Positions 18,198 through 32,600 of a stretch of DNA of 64,000 nt are shown here, one piece after another. The position numbers and the translations under genes were made by a program. The number at the start of each line of letters is the position of its first letter. Positions within the stretch are counted from its first letter, which is position 1. The notes under the pieces were generated by a model. That model searched no databases, had not been told where the DNA came from, and worked only from the letters and a program-made list of their open reading frames with translations. The DNA comes from Klebsormidium nitens (Eukaryota > Streptophyta > Klebsormidiophyceae > Klebsormidiales > Klebsormidiaceae). The DNA is taken from assembly GCA_000708835.1 (NCBI GenBank), contig DF236983.1, positions 128,253 to 192,252 of the forward strand. Reading direction: 5' to 3'.

Positions 18198-19888
18198 ATG
18201 CAACCGACAGCGGCTGACAAGGTCAGCAGACCTGATGCAGATGACGAGAGTGCTCCATCCTCGTCAGGCACCAGTTCTCCCAAGTCTTACCTCCTGGTTC
18301 ACAATGTCTCAAAAAAGCACAATATTGGCACTCTGTCAAGGAGCTGCACCGCTTTTGGAGTAACGCAAGTCTGCATTGTGGGGCAGAACGCGTACAACAC
18401 GTTCGGAAGTCATGGGGCTGCTGAGTATGTTGACATTCGGCACTTTTGGAAGTTGGAGGATGCAGCAAAGTATCTCAAGGTGAGTGATGGTCTCAAAAGA
18501 AGGGTGGTGTAATTTCTGCTAAAGAAGAAGTACTTTTCCTGCCATAAGCGCCAGTTGGCGCTGCCATGACCTCTATTGATTGTCAAAGCATTGCCTCGTC
18601 AATGCTTCCCTGGTTTTATCTTGATTATATTTTTTGGTCCTGCACCAAGCGCCGCCCTCAGAACCCTAATTTGCAACTTCATAATTTTGCCATATGTCCC
18701 TCTGAACGACCACCACCTCTTTATCATACTTGTATCTTGAGCTGTTGCATTGCAAGCGTTGACTTGAAACTCCTACGCAGGAAGATTGTCAGTGTGACAT
18801 AGTTGGAGTTGAGATCGTGGAGGGAGCCCTCGCTGTGCACAAGCGCCCTTTCAAGAGGAATACTGCTTTCATTCTTGGCAACGAGGTAAGGCCCCACTGA
18901 TAAATATTGGTGGCATTGGTAGCATCAGTCTTTTGGGCGGCCTGTGGTACACCAGTGTGTGCTCTGATTGTGCCTGTGCTTTTTGGTTTCAAACTCTCTT
19001 TAGCGACCTCCACTGTTGCCTGCAAAGATGACGGATGGAATGCAATTGACGGAGTGCAGGCCCTCAAAGCCTTTCTGGGGCTTACCTCTCACAATACCTG
19101 TCAAGCAGCCAGAAGCGTTTCACAACTACCAGCCCCACACATATGCAAAAGGCAATCATGGTGGTTCACGTAATCAGGGTACGGTTATTGGAAGGTGTTG
19201 TCTTTTCTCTAACAAACATGTTGCGTTTGCAGGGCACAGGCCTCTCACAGAAGCAGATCGAGATCTGCGATTATTTTGTGTATATATCTCAGTACGGGCC
19301 TGGTACTGCTAGCTTGAATGTGACGGTAGCTGCCTCCATAGTCCTCCACGCATTTGCTGGTGAGCCATCTGATACCCCTTCAAGGCTTAAAGTGCCTTTG
19401 GACCATCTGCCCCGATTCTAGTCTTGAAATATAGCAGTGATATTTATTTCTTGCAAGCAACTTATGCTTGTGGAGGACGAGGCTTGGCTGACACTATTTG
19501 ACCTTGTCTTACACATCGAGTTTCAATCTGCGAGTCTCATAACCTTGGCTACGCAATTCATATTGCTCATTTTCTTGTCGATCCTGCCTCGTTTGATTGA
19601 GGTGTTTCCTAACATCGACGACGCATAGCTGCTTTCGATCCCTCCTATTCCTGAATCCTTCATCTGGTAAATGCAGTCTGGGCTGGGATGCCCGAAAGAG
19701 GCCGGGAAGGGCAGAAGTTCGTGGTGGCAGAGAGACCGGTTCGGCAGACGACTAGACGAGTGTGTCAAGATTCGCCTGAGGATGTGGCGGCAGCTAGGAA
19801 AGAGAGACAGGCAGCCAGCCTGCAGGATCATAGTGACGATTTAGGACTGGGGAGCATTGACCTCGAAGATTCTGCAAGTAATGAGTAA
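18198..19888 (+). CDS. SpoU-family (SPOUT) tRNA/rRNA 2'-O-methyltransferase
   Basis: Four exons (18198-18479, 18781-18885, 19233-19359, 19677-19888) join in phase to 241 residues. This knotted AdoMet-dependent fold methylates the ribose 2'-OH of tRNA or rRNA. The three SpoU motifs are visible. Motif 1 is HNVSKKHNIGTLSRSCTAFG, with the conserved N and the Arg of the catalytic site. Motif 2 is NTAFILGNEGTGLS, split by intron 2. Motif 3 is QYGPGTASLNVTVAASIVLH. The C-terminal part, with KFVVAERPVRQTTRR, resembles plant homologues such as Arabidopsis At4g15520. The start was set at the ATG before QPTAADK; the first ~30 residues are polar and acidic. The stop TAA sits inside a good splice-donor sequence (GAGTAAGT), so a longer spliced form cannot be excluded. 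The RNA target is unknown. Confidence 0.93.
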
Positions 19889-20623
19889 GTTGCTGGCAGG
19901 ATAACGTCAGCGCGTTCATATAAGCAGGTAGCTTAGGAGGATAGCTTAAACGGTGCAGATGCCGGTGAAGAGGCCACTACAATGAATTAGATATTTCTGA
20001 TCAGGTACACGTACATCTCAGCCCCGGCGCGGCACGCCAGTGCAGATCGCTGAGACGTTTGATCTTTTCTGAAAACAGATGGCCCCGCCAGGCAGCTCCA
20101 GCTGGGCCGGCGTGCTGCTGGTCTACACCTGTAGGCCCTTGCTTGCAAGATTGTCCTTGTCATTCATGACTCGTATCATGAGGATACGCCGCATTATAGT
20201 ATGCTTGATCGAAACGTACATAATTAGTCCATATATGACCTCTGAGCGCATGTCAGGCGTGGCCCATGTGTGGCGCATGCAATAGACTTCATCCGATCTG
20301 TGCAGCTGTCTGGCTCAGAGCAGGTTTGGAAATGCAATTCGAGATGCATGCCGCCCATGTGGAGTTGCTCCTGCCTTGAACGGAAGGCAACTTTAGTATG
20401 GGCAATAAGAACTCTTTGTAATTGTAAGGTCTAGGTACATCTACTTCCTTTCGAGCTAGTAGACTTCAAAAAAATCTACTACAATCGAAGCATCAGTCTC
20501 TCTCAAGAGCGTATCGTTACATTGGCGGCCCAAGATCCGTTGCATTAAGCATGCCCAACAATTGACTTGTCAATGTCATCTGCATAATATCTCTCTCTTT
20601 CTACAGTGACAACAATGTACAGA
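19889..20623. other. Intergenic region between convergent genes
   Basis: 3' flanks of the SpoU gene (+) and UTP20 (-). I see no gene, RNA or repeat that I can support. Confidence 0.5.
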
Positions 20624-23600
20624 CTATCGTCTAGCGCGCCCATCGCTCCTCCTATGCTCCTCAATTTTCCTCTTCTTTTGCGCCTGCCGCTTCTGCCCCG
20701 AGGCAATCTTCCTCTTAGCCACTCGCTCCGGGTCGACCAGAGCCGCAATCGCCGCCTTCCGCTTCCGGTCTTCCCGTGAGACCTTCACGTCCTGACGGAC
20801 GGCGTTGTATGCGGACACGAAATCGGACACGCCCACGGAGTCCCGGACCAGGCCCATCACCTCTTCCGCCAGGGCCTTCAGATCATCTGCACAGCACAGG
20901 GGGGCCGTCAAACTGATGGAAGATGCGACCGAGCGATAAACGCTCAAAAGGGAGGTGGTAATACTCACAAGTGGTAGCGAGTGGAAAGGTCGTGAAACTT
21001 GAGGTGGGTGGACACCCATCAAAGTCGGGGCGTGTTTGCAAGGCACGCAGATACTTCGTCTCTACCCAAAATTCTGATTACTCTAAACAAAGTCCATGGC
21101 GTGCCCCCGGAGATCGACGAACCGTTTCCACAAGAGCTTGCAAGCGCGGACCATGCCGCCAGCGCACGACCACGAAACTCGCCAGCTTCTTGCAGTAGAG
21201 TTCGCGCATCCAGAAGAATAAAATGCATCCAATCGTCCGGGTAAAAGCACGGGCCAAAAATGGAATATGGTACGCACCTGGCACGGTCTTGGCGGCGTTG
21301 CCCTCAGCGAGGCGGTAGAGGGGCACCACCAGCTCGGGGAGGTGGGGCCGCACCGCAGCGCCGCCCAGCGCGGTGGCCACCGCTGCAAACCACCGCAAAG
21401 CGGCCGCGCTCTGCAAATGCGGAAGTATGTTTGAGACCCTCTGAGCGCATAGCTTTTGAACCGCTTGAAATTTCAGATCAGCTCCTACCGCTGCAAAATA
21501 CGGCAAGGGGAGGCGTGTTCTCCCAGAGAGGGGAGGCTCCGAGGGGTATGGGACTGACTTGGTACGGCACCCGAAGGTAAAGAAGATCAGCTGTACAAGA
21601 GCGGCATCCAAGCAGCGCCGGGCTCCTTCGATCCTCAAAACATCCGTGAGATGCTCCCAGTTTCGATAAGACGTAGCTCAGGACCCGCAGTGGGCAACAA
21701 CCCTCCAAGGATACCAAGAACCTCATGTTGCTCGTAATACTAATAATTCTGTTCAAAGGCTGCGTCACTGCCTCGCGCAGAACCGGCAACGAACTGGGCT
21801 GACAATCGCGGATTGAACGTCAAAGAAACGCTGATTCCCTCCGTTGCTGGATTCGTGCTCACCTGTATTGGCTCCACTCTGAGAGCAATCCTGGCGATCC
21901 TCCGGAAAAGCGACTTCAGCGTGGGGCACCGATCCCGCTGCCACCGGCCCTCTTCCGACCCCGCCTCTAGTTCGTCCTCCTCCCCTGTCTCCAAACCCTC
22001 TTCGCCCCCGTTCGCTAACCCGTCTCCTAACCCGTTTCCGGCATGCTTTCCCTCACTCTCCAGACGCCCGTTCGCTCCATTAACCCCGGGCTTTACCCCG
22101 GCCTCCAGCACTGCGTGCATAGCGGTTGCGACGTAAACCAGGTTCTTAACCCCCTGTTCCGCCAGCTTCTCGTCAACTACTTCCGCCTCTAGTTGCTGGC
22201 ACAGCGACGCTGCCACGCGCTGCAGTCCTTCGGGGGGGCTCAGAATCGTTTCCCCCGCCCAGCCGGGGGGTTCCCTTGTGGGCTGCGGCAGGGCTGCGAA
22301 CAGCCCCCCCACGAGGCGGCCGGCGGCTTTGCGGACCCACAGGTGACGATGGAGCAAATGGGCGGACACGTGCTCCCAGAATGCCTGCGGAAGATCAGGG
22401 TTGGGTTTGAAAAGAACGAAGTGTATAAGTGGAGAGAGTTGTGGGGCAAGCCAACCCTAGTGTGTCTAGATCCGGTTACGATGAAGAGGTGCGGTAAGCA
22501 ACGAGCCCAGAGGGCTTCGACTCTTGCCGGTTGAGTCAGAGCGGAAACCACCTAAACCCTAAAAAGCTTAGGAACGAACCCCTTAAGAGCATGAACGACC
22601 TACACCTGAAGCGGCTCAGGAATGAATCTTGATACGAGGGGAACGGAATCATGACAGCTGCGCAAAATGACCCGACTTGCCTCACAAAGAGACGTCCGGT
22701 GGGAAGAATTGGTGGGAGCACATCAGAGAGATTCCCAATGAAGATTTTTCGTCCGCAGTCTCCAGAAGGAGTCGGATGTCCCTATCTTCGCTTCATCACT
22801 TGTGCTCCAGTCAATAATCGCTTTTCTCGTTGAGGCAGAACATTTTTTTTGTATCGTTTAACGCCTCGTAAGGACAGCTAATCAGCTAATCAACTAATCA
22901 GCTCGAACAACACACGAGAGAGACAACGTCAAGGACTTGTAGAGGCAACGTAAACGACTTGCTTGGAAGGCAGAACCGTCGGAGTCTTCAGCAGAAACAA
23001 TTTGGACTTGCACGTCATTTAGATGTTGTACTTAAGGCGGAGCGAGTCGAACAATTGAAAGTATGCAGATTCAAGATAAATCTAGTCTTTAACACTAAAA
23101 CAACCAGATTGCCGAGCTCTTCAGGTTACGACCGTATTGAGACGGATCCGGCAAAAGCAAGAACATTACTTGTTTGGCAACTGTAACTGAAAAGCTGTGC
23201 AGTTCATATGCCCGTTCCATAAGACGAACGCAGGGAGGCCCTGGCATGATCAGACAGATTCTTAGGTGGAATAGGGGACTTATGATCACTTTACTTCCAG
23301 GTATAGACTCGAGCAACGGGGAGGGTGCGCATCAGAGAGATTCCCAATGAAGATGTTTTGTCCGCAGTCTCCATAAGGAGTCGGATGTCCCTATCTTCTT
23401 TCATCACTTGCGCACACCTTAACAGATGAAGTACTCTCGAATGAAAGACTATCAATGATCTCAGATACGGCCGACCGTTGTCTGGTAGGGACACAAGAAA
23501 ACAAAGAAGCAGAATTACTGGATGACGAGTGGAGATTCTCAAACATTCGTGCTATCGTCTGATGATTTAAAACCCTGAAGAAGCGAGCCCGTTTCGCTAG

Positions 23601-26600
23601 ATTCAGAGCGTTTCGAGACTTGACAGACCAAGACAAAGGAACCGTCAAGCCATCCCAACGGTGGCGAAGGCAGAAAACAGGAAAAATATCAAGCAGGGTA
23701 CAAGTGGAGAAGGTTTGAAAACATTATATGACAATATGCATCCTGACCTGGAATTGCGCGCTCAGCACCAACTCTGGCAGCTTCTGGAAGAGCTTCTCCG
23801 CTGACGTCAGCGTGAAGTAAGCCTCCTGCCACATGGGCGCCGCGGGCTGGCCGTCATCCGAGGGGGATCCCTCCTCTGCTGCCGCCTCGGGGGATCCCTC
23901 GAGCGCGTTCTGGCAGCGGTCGAGCATCGCGAGCGCCGCGGCGCGCCAGGCTGCCACGTGGCGCTTGAAGGCAGGGCCGAGGACCTCGACACCGAAGCCC
24001 AGCACCTGCGGATGGGTCAAGAACAAGTTTCAGGAAAGATGAATGCAGAAACATGATTTTTGGATCAGCAAAGTTGGCAAAGCTTAGGAATAATGCTGAC
24101 AGCTTGACAGCATTAAAAACCGAACCGGAGGTTAAGAATTTGAAGAAGTCGAAACAAACACCCAAATATAACAGTCTTCCTTTTCGATACCAATCCAGTT
24201 TGCTCTGACCAAGACTTCCGCTCAAGCCAGATGCAATAGACAAGGATTCAGTGGCTCCGACAAGAAGGACCGGGGTTCAGTAACGGTCGGAAAGTAATCA
24301 GAATGTCCCAAGGAAACAAACGAAAGAGCTTTTGCAGATGTTCTGTGCAGGTAGGTCTCTCACCTGCGCGGCTGGCCGCCACAGCTCGCGCCTCTCCCCT
24401 CCATACCACGCCATCGCAAAATCGATCATCCGCTGCCGCGCCGCGCTTCCCACCCGCCCCATCAGCACTTTCAGAACCGCCCCCACCATCGCGCGGCACT
24501 GCTGCTTATCGTCGTTAACCAGGCGGGTAACTAGGGGGAGGAAGAAAAAGTCGCCGTTCTCGTCGACGATCTCGGGCGGGAACTTGACCAGCACCGCGTG
24601 GATCATTTCGAGGGCGGCCTCGCGGCCCGACGGGTGCTCGTACGCGAGATTCGCGGCGAGGAACTCTAGGTGTTGCTGCAGGCGGCGCTGGCCCAGGGGG
24701 AAGTCTAGAAGGAACTGGAGGAGCGTTTGGCTGCAGAGCGTTCGGACGGTCGTGTCCTGGCTCCGGACCATAAGCTGCCCGACTCGTATCATAAGATCGT
24801 ACATCTCGGGAACGACTAGTTTTCGCCCGACGATCGCTTTCAGCAGCCCGAACGCCGTCGCTCTCGTCGTGCCCTCCTCCAAGTCGATGAAAACCGGCGC
24901 AATTAGGATAACCCGCAGCTGGGCTTCGGAAAACTTGGCCTCCTTCCCATAGCGCAGCAGGGTGGTTAGGAGCTTCAGGCTTTCCTGAAGGAGAGGCGAC
25001 GCGGCACGGCCCGACCGCCGAACGATCACAAAGAGCCGGTCCGCAATCTCGGGTTCCGAAGTCCGGATCGCGGTTAGCGGCGTCCGGACCAGATAACCCA
25101 GATTCTTCATCGCGAGGGCAAGCACCGAGTCGTGGCGCGAGTCGAGGCACCGGTTAAGGAGCTCGACCATGGGGTTAAGGAGCGGCGCCAGCTTCGGATC
25201 TGAGCCGTTGATCTTGTTCCGCTTGAAGCAGCTGTGCATCAACTGCAACCCGAACTCCATCAGCATCTGTTGGTTAGGCACGGTTGGCTCCTCCGCGGGG
25301 CCCTCTAAAGCTTCCCGCTTCCCCAGGCTGATGCCCACTTTGTCCAGAACCGTCTTGAGGTTCCCCCCCGTGGACCGCGCCTGCTTGTCGTCCTTCTTCT
25401 TCCTCTTACTGGCCGCCTGATCCGCCTCCCAGGTTAACCCGTCCTCCACTAACCCGTGGGTTAACACCAAAACCTCCAGCCCCCCAGTCGCGGGGTTTTG
25501 AATCAACCCCGACGCGATGTTCCTCAGCATCTCGTCGAGCTTCCCTTTGATCTTCGGGTTCAGCGACCGGGGCAGGTTAGCCCTAACCACCCCCACTAAC
25601 TCCCTGCAAACCGCCGCAAACCCGCCCGCCTGCGCAAGTAACCGCAGGCTCTCGTACGACATCGTATGCCGCGTCTCCTTCATCTTCTTCGCCAGCCCCT
25701 CCACGTCTTTTTCCTCTCCCGTTTCGCCCAAAATGTCCTCTTCGATGATGGGAGTCATTCCTCCCAGGCAGTAGTCGATCTCGCCGCTCTTAACCGACGG
25801 CAGGGTTTTGACGAGAACCGCGTGCAGGGTGTAGCCGAGCACGTGGACCTGGTAGCCGCGAGTGAGGCTCGACGAGAGCGTCTCGACGATGAAGTGGAGG
25901 TACCTGAGGGATTGGCGAGAAAGTAGTGAACACGGGAAGCCTGTAGACGTCCTTCGAGACCGCTTTTCTCCATAGTCAACCTAGCCGATCAAAAGTCTGA
26001 TTGTTGAACTCTGACGGCCTTTGGAGGTGCGTAGCGTGATGGTGACGCGGGCTTTGGAAAAACGAATCAGCATCCACCTTAGTGAACGAAACTAGAACGT
26101 CGGCCGGCTTCAAAGTCCGATGTTTTCGTGGATACGAGTCACGAAAGGAGGGAATGTCAGATGCTGAGGAGTGAGATGTTCAGTTTCCAGCACTCAAGGT
26201 GACGCTCGTGATCTCGTCAGCTTTCGAACCGAGTCAGCTTCAAGTTGTTGCAACTCTAAGCGATTCGCCCGCTCTCACCTGGCCCCCAGCGCCTGCGCCG
26301 CCGCCACGATGGCCCCCCTCGCCGCGTCCCTGACCCACTGCGCGCGGCTCTTGAGCAGGTTCGCCACCTCGTGCAGCAGCCGCGGCAGCTCCACCTCCAT
26401 CGCGCGGGGGGGGAGTAACGCCAGCACCTGGACCAGGGCCAGCGTTACCGGGGTGCTCACCAGCCCGTCGTCGCCCTTCTTGTCCGGCTCCTCGATCATG
26501 CTCTTGCGCAGCTCGGGGAAGACGCGTTTCAGCAGCAGGGCCTGGATCGGCCCCGGAACGAGCCTCCCCCCGGCAGACTTGACGCCCGCATTTGCTGGAG

Positions 26601-29600
26601 TGGCGGTTCCGGGCGTTTCCGGCTCCGTTCCGGTACTTCCCGGCTCCGTTCCGGTACTTTCCGGCGTTCCGTTCGCTTCTCCGCCGTGGGCGCCGCTTCC
26701 TTTTTCCCCCGCGTCTTTCTCACCCTCGTTTCGCTTCTGATCGCCATTTTCCGTTCCGTTTGACTTCGCAATCTGACCCCCCGTCTGCGCGTCTAGCCCC
26801 AAAGTCACACCGGGAGGTGCAACCGAACCCCCCACCCCGCCCCCGCCGGTTCCGCCCCCCTCGCCTACCCCAAGGACTGTCCCCACGAAGCGCTCCTCGT
26901 TGGGACCCTCCTCCTCGCCGACAAAGAAGTGGAACCGTTCCAGCACCCCGCAAACCGCGCGCACGATCGCGCGCTGGTGCGGGACGCCCTTGCCTGACGT
27001 CAGCTTGAAGAGGCGCATCAAGAGGCCGTAGTAGGTGCCCCACTCTAGTTGGCCCGCCATGGTGGCGATTGCGGCGACCGCGGCCTCGACCAGGTTGCCT
27101 TCCTTGTCGCCCTTGGCCTCGAAGAGCGATTGCGAGAACAGCGGGACGAAGATGGTCATCAGCGAGCCCTGCAGAACAGTCGTCGGAGTGATGTTCAGCA
27201 GAGAGAAGAATGAAGCTGTGAGAAAGACAAGCAGAACCTGCGACTTCGTTCAACCAAAAGGTGTAGGCACCTGATTGTGCCAACGGCTCAGTAACTAGCC
27301 CAAGCACTGCAGACCTCCTTCTCACATTCTTGAGGGATCCGACAGACAGAGATCACTATTACACAAGAATATTGCTTTCGTTCGAGTGTGAACGTGTGGT
27401 ACGAAAGAAGAGGCCCGACCACCTAACCCAGCAACCCAGCAAGCACCTCAAGAATGATTAAACGCCGTCGAGCTCTTGTCGTAGCCAACCGAACCCCATG
27501 CACATGTAAACGAAAGACTGGAAACCTTGCAAAACCTTGGAACCGTGAACCCCGAAAGACGTGAGACCATTTTAGAGTTCCGAACTGCAACAAGCCCCGG
27601 ATCGTACAAACCATGCCCACCTGATGGAAGTGGCCCTGGTCGCAAAGCGCTCGGAAGCGGCCAATGGCGCGGATACGACGGTGGACCTGCAGGTGCACGA
27701 TGTTGTGGAAAACGTCCGCCTCTAGATCGTCGGACAGCAAGCTGCGTAGGCCGGCCAAGGACGGGACGCCGGGCAGCCGTGCAATCATCTCCCTGCAACA
27801 GGCACAGTACCCGAGAGTGTGAGTTTAACAGAAAAGTGGACTGGTGTGAGAATGTCAAATGAGGATGCCAGGGTGAAGGGTCGAAATCCACCCCCTCACA
27901 ACTGAGCGGACATACCGATGGCAGAGCGCAATCATTTCTCTGCATCGAGCACCGTGCGGGGAGTGTTTCAGGACGACGACACTAGAGACCGGTCCAAATT
28001 TCTCAACAAGAGATTCGAATGAAGGGTTACGAACTGGCTCTAAGGATTGACAGGAGGATTGCAGTGTGGAAACTAACGGTGACATCAGCGTTGGCTTCTG
28101 CGAAAGGGGCAGGTTCGGCCGAATTTCGCAACCACTGCAGTCTGTAGATTTGCAAAGCGGTGTGGCGAAGGAAACCGCACGAAGTCGTAAATAAGGATCA
28201 CACAGAGAAAACCTGCCCGGGAACAAGGAGGTACGGCAGCCGTTTACCCACCTGAACAGCAGGACGTACTCCCGGCGCACGACCAGGCTCTCAGACGCCA
28301 ATCCCCTCCGGACATGTGGCAGCAGCAGCCGGGTTACTAGAGCCACCGCACGGGGCCCATCCAACGGTCCATTCTCTTCAAGCCCTTCCGCGGCCCCCGG
28401 TTTCCCTACGACCGCATTCACGCCCGTCGCCTCCGCCTTAGCAGCAGGAGCGCTCACACCGCTGACGTCAGCGTCCTCTTTGCTGAAGGCAGCACCTTCA
28501 ACGTCGTCCTCCTCCATGACGTCAGCCTCCGCGCCGCCGACGTCAGCATCCGCCGCAACGAGCCCCTCGTCAGCGTCGACGTCTGCCCCCGGTGTGCCGG
28601 ACTCCGCTATTGTCGCCATATACCGGATGAACACCTCGATTGCATGCGCGGCGGAACTGCGCAGCGAGAGGTCGTCCTCTTGCATGTCGTGCAGGCACTG
28701 CCCAAGCACCAGCTGCGCTTCGAGCCGCGTCATCTTCTCGAGTTCTCCCGACTCTAGTTTCCCGTATGCGTCCAGCCGCCGGCCATAGTCGCACTCGTCA
28801 ATGCCCGACGGGTCCATTGCGTTCAGGTCAGAAAGCAGACCCGCGACACGCGCTAACCCAAGCTTAACCCCGCTCGAACCTGCGGCATATCCGTGGGTTA
28901 CTCTAACCTCCACGGGCTGAACGGCCGACCCCTCCGTGAGTTGCATGGGAGCAGCCCTTGAAATTGCAGAAACCTCAGGTGAACCTCGCCCGGCTAACCC
29001 CTCCAACGCCCCGCTGAGCGCTTTCCTCGCCTCTCTGGTTTGCAGCGAGATGAAGAGCGGAGCCAGGATTGGCACGCACTGCGCCACGCTCTCGGGTTCC
29101 AGAACCCGACCTAAACCCTCCAGAACCCTGAGCGCCGCCGCGCACGCCTCCTCGTCGATCTTGCGCTTCCCCCCGGGTGACCTCAGCAGCGGCATCAGCG
29201 CTGACGTCAGCTGCGCCGCCGCGTCGCCACCTGTCACGTGCCGGCTGACGGTGACCAGGATCGCGAGCTCGCGCCGGAAGGAGGGCTTGCGGGTTTTGCC
29301 GGCCCCAGGGTGATCCCTCTGGAGCGTCAGAAGTTGCTGGAGGTTGGTCAGCAGCAGGGGGAGGTGCGGCAGTAGCAACTGGTCCTCTGATGTTACCCCC
29401 CCCTCCGAATCCATCTCCAGCAGGTTTTCTACTATCGTCAAAACCGTTCCGATGACGCCTTGAGAGGCGCCTGGAATCGAGAGAACGGACAGCAGACCGG
29501 GAACTAGGTTGGGGTCGAAAGCCAGGAGTGGCGCCAGGGCGGGGTGCCGGCTCATGGCCAAGAAACAGGTCAGCAGTGCGCTGGGCTTGTCGCTGCTGGC

Positions 29601-32600
29601 GGAGTCGTTTCTGATTCGGGCAATGGGCCCCGCCATTGCGGCGAAGAAGAGCGCCCAGTAGCTTGGGGGAGCTGCTCTTAGGGTGTTTCGCGCCTCGGGT
29701 TCTAGGGTCTTGGATTTCAGGGTTTCGACTTCCGGGGCAACTAGAGTCGGGAAACGGGAGAGCACGGAGGAGAGCACACGCAGGGACAGCGAGCGAAGGT
29801 CCTTGTCGTTGCCTCCCGCTGGATGCGAAGAACCCGCTCCTTGCTTTCCTGGCTTCTCGCTATCTTCCTTCCGTTCTTGGCTACCATTTTGACCTCCATC
29901 CTCTTCCCGCCCATCCGTCTCATTCAGTCCCGCCTCCAGCGCTTCAGTCGTCTCGATCCCAACCACAGCAGCCGCCGGCACTTCGCCGCTTTCGTCCGTG
30001 TGGCCCCCCTTATCTGCCCCGTCTTCGACCCCCCCGTTTTCCCCCCCGTTTTCCTCCCCGGTCTCCACCCCCCCCGGAGTTGCCCCGTCTTCCCACCCCC
30101 CACTCCGTCCAGCGCTCTCCAGAATCCTCACCGTCACCCCCAGAAGCCCATGCAGGTACGGCCCCAAAAGAGCTTCCCCCCAGCTATCAATAAGCTCCCG
30201 CGCCATATGCAGAAAGCCGACGCGCCGTTTATATGGCACGGCCGCCAGCTTATCCGGGTCCACCCGCTCAAGAAACGAGGCCCCCACTCCGCTTTCTAGC
30301 TCCCCCTCCCACGTTTTGGAACCGGGCTCGGTTTGCAAGGCCCCAAAACCCGTAACTGGGGCCCCAGTTCTAAACGCGGGGCTCAGGGGCTGTAATAGAA
30401 GCTTGAAGAACGGAGCGAGCTCGCGCGGGTTCATCCTCGCCAAGAAGCCGAGCACCGCTGCGCGCGGCACGCCGGCAGTCGCCTTATTGGTCTGCTTGGT
30501 CGCCTTTTTCTTCAGCTTGGGGTACATGATGTGGATCACCACGCGCATCAGCCCCCCCCGGTGCTCAGCCAAAACGGCCCCCCCGTCTGGGCCGATGTCC
30601 CAATGTGTGATCTCGTCACGCGCCGTTTTGGGCGCCACCAACCGCTGCAGGTTCTCGGCGTAGGGAACTAGATCGGGGTCTTTCCAGTTGAGCAGGCACG
30701 CAAGCGCCGCCTGCTGGACGGCCGGGTCGCTGTCGAGCAGCAGCCGTGACGTCAGCAGATCCTTGACCTCCGCTTGCCGGAACAGCGAGCGCGCATTCCG
30801 CAGCTCCTCGAGCAGCGCCAGCCAGTGCTTCAGCCCCTCCCGCCACGCTTTACTTCCCCACACGATACCAGAAACTGACTCTCCTCCCTCTAGTTCGTCC
30901 ATGTCTTCGCCCACGGTTCCGACGGCCTTGGACGGGCCCCCAAGCCCGAAAGTCTTGCTTTTCGGGATGTGAGCGAAATCTAGAAGAAGGGGGACCACGT
31001 GGCGGCTGTGGGCCTCTGCCACGTGGGCGGACTGTTGGAGAGTCCTAAGAAGGAGTCCGGTGACGGTGGGGAGGTCGGTGCCGTCCAAAACAGGAGAAGC
31101 TGCTGCTTCGAAAGAGGTCTCGAGATCTGCGGAAAGCAATGGAAGGGCTGCAATGTCAGCTCCAGGCGCTTGAGAGTGAACAGCTGGAGTATCGGGCATT
31201 TTTGACAGCAGAGAAAGATTTCTCATTGGAACAGAAAGCGTGGCGTTCTGAAGCTCGCGAATGACCCGTGCTCTCTTGACAACGTGCGTGCTGTCAGAAG
31301 TGTACCACCACACACGTTTCCTTGCTGCTCGGCAACCTATTGAACTGCTTCCTTCAAAGAGGACAGTCGCGGTCGAAAGTATGCCAGCTTTGAGGCAGCC
31401 AAACCCAGGCAGTCACATGCTTAAGCAATTCTGAATCTCGAAGCTCAAAGCAACACGTGATCGTGCCAAACGTCGGGTTCACAGACAGAAACTCTTCACA
31501 ACCGATCGGAGCCAGGAAAACCCCGGTCAGAGCCAAGCAACGCCAAACGCTGTTCTGATGACATCAGCCGCTCACCTTGCACTGCTTCTCCGCCGTTCTC
31601 TTCATCCCCTTCCGTCGGAGCCCCCCTTCCGCCACTCTCCCCCCTGAGCCACGCCGCCTGCGTCTCCTCCAGGTCAGCTAACACCGCAGGCCACACCACG
31701 AGGGGCTCCTTCACACCCTGACGCCCCCGAGCCTCTTCCTCCTTCTGCACAGCGGTGTACACAGGCACTCAGAATTATCAGGAGTCGGGCAGTCGGGCAG
31801 TTGGGCAACCAAGTCAGCGGGCATCAGAACCGATTGGGTTGGGTGGCAGTTGAAAACTATTTGGTGGTGGAATTGAACCCGTTTAGGTGGCCAACACAGT
31901 TCCACTCGACATCATCACTGTTTACTCGCAACAAACTGTTGCTCTACTGCTCACGACCTCAGGATCAAGTCCTCAGAGCCTGGAAGTCGTCAGCATGTGA
32001 CGCGTTACCAGCATTATATGACGTCAGGTCCTACCTGTAACAGCGCAGCCAAGGTCTCCCTGGCCGCGTCCCACAGCAGGCTGAACCGGATCCTCAGCAC
32101 GCCCAGCATGGCCTGCGCCAGCGGCTTATGATAAGCGGCCGGTAGCCTATCGGCGACAGCGTGGACGCGCAGGCGGGTTATGACGGAGCTGCTGTGGCGG
32201 CAGTCCTCCAAATTGAGAGGGGCGGTCTCAATCTCCAGCACTTGCTGGAAAAGCTGCAAGCAGAAAACGAAAGCTGGGATTTAGACATGTGGTAATTTGG
32301 AGGCAAAGGGTGTAAGGGGCTAACCATGTAGCCGAGTGCACTTGCAAGAACTAGCAGCTGCTAAAAGGCTGCCGAAAGCGAAGGCCTTGTGGGACATCGA
32401 AGGCTCGTTTAAGGGAATCTTCAGTGGCAAGAGGTTTCGTAACCTACTTCGAACAGGTGCTTGGTCAGTTTTTTGTTCCCTCTTGCGCCAATGACCCTTT
32501 TCGACACAGCTACCTCTAAGTTCCTTTTTGACACAGCTAACTCAACGCTTTGACTGCTTCCATTTCCCCACCTTAAAGTCACGCGCTCCTGGCAAGTCAA

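Noticed and set aside
31745-32034. A GTGATGA-like box and CTGA motifs in UTP20 intron 9 as another C/D snoRNA
   Set aside because: The boxes are about 100 bases apart with no terminal stem and no similarity to the three-copy family.
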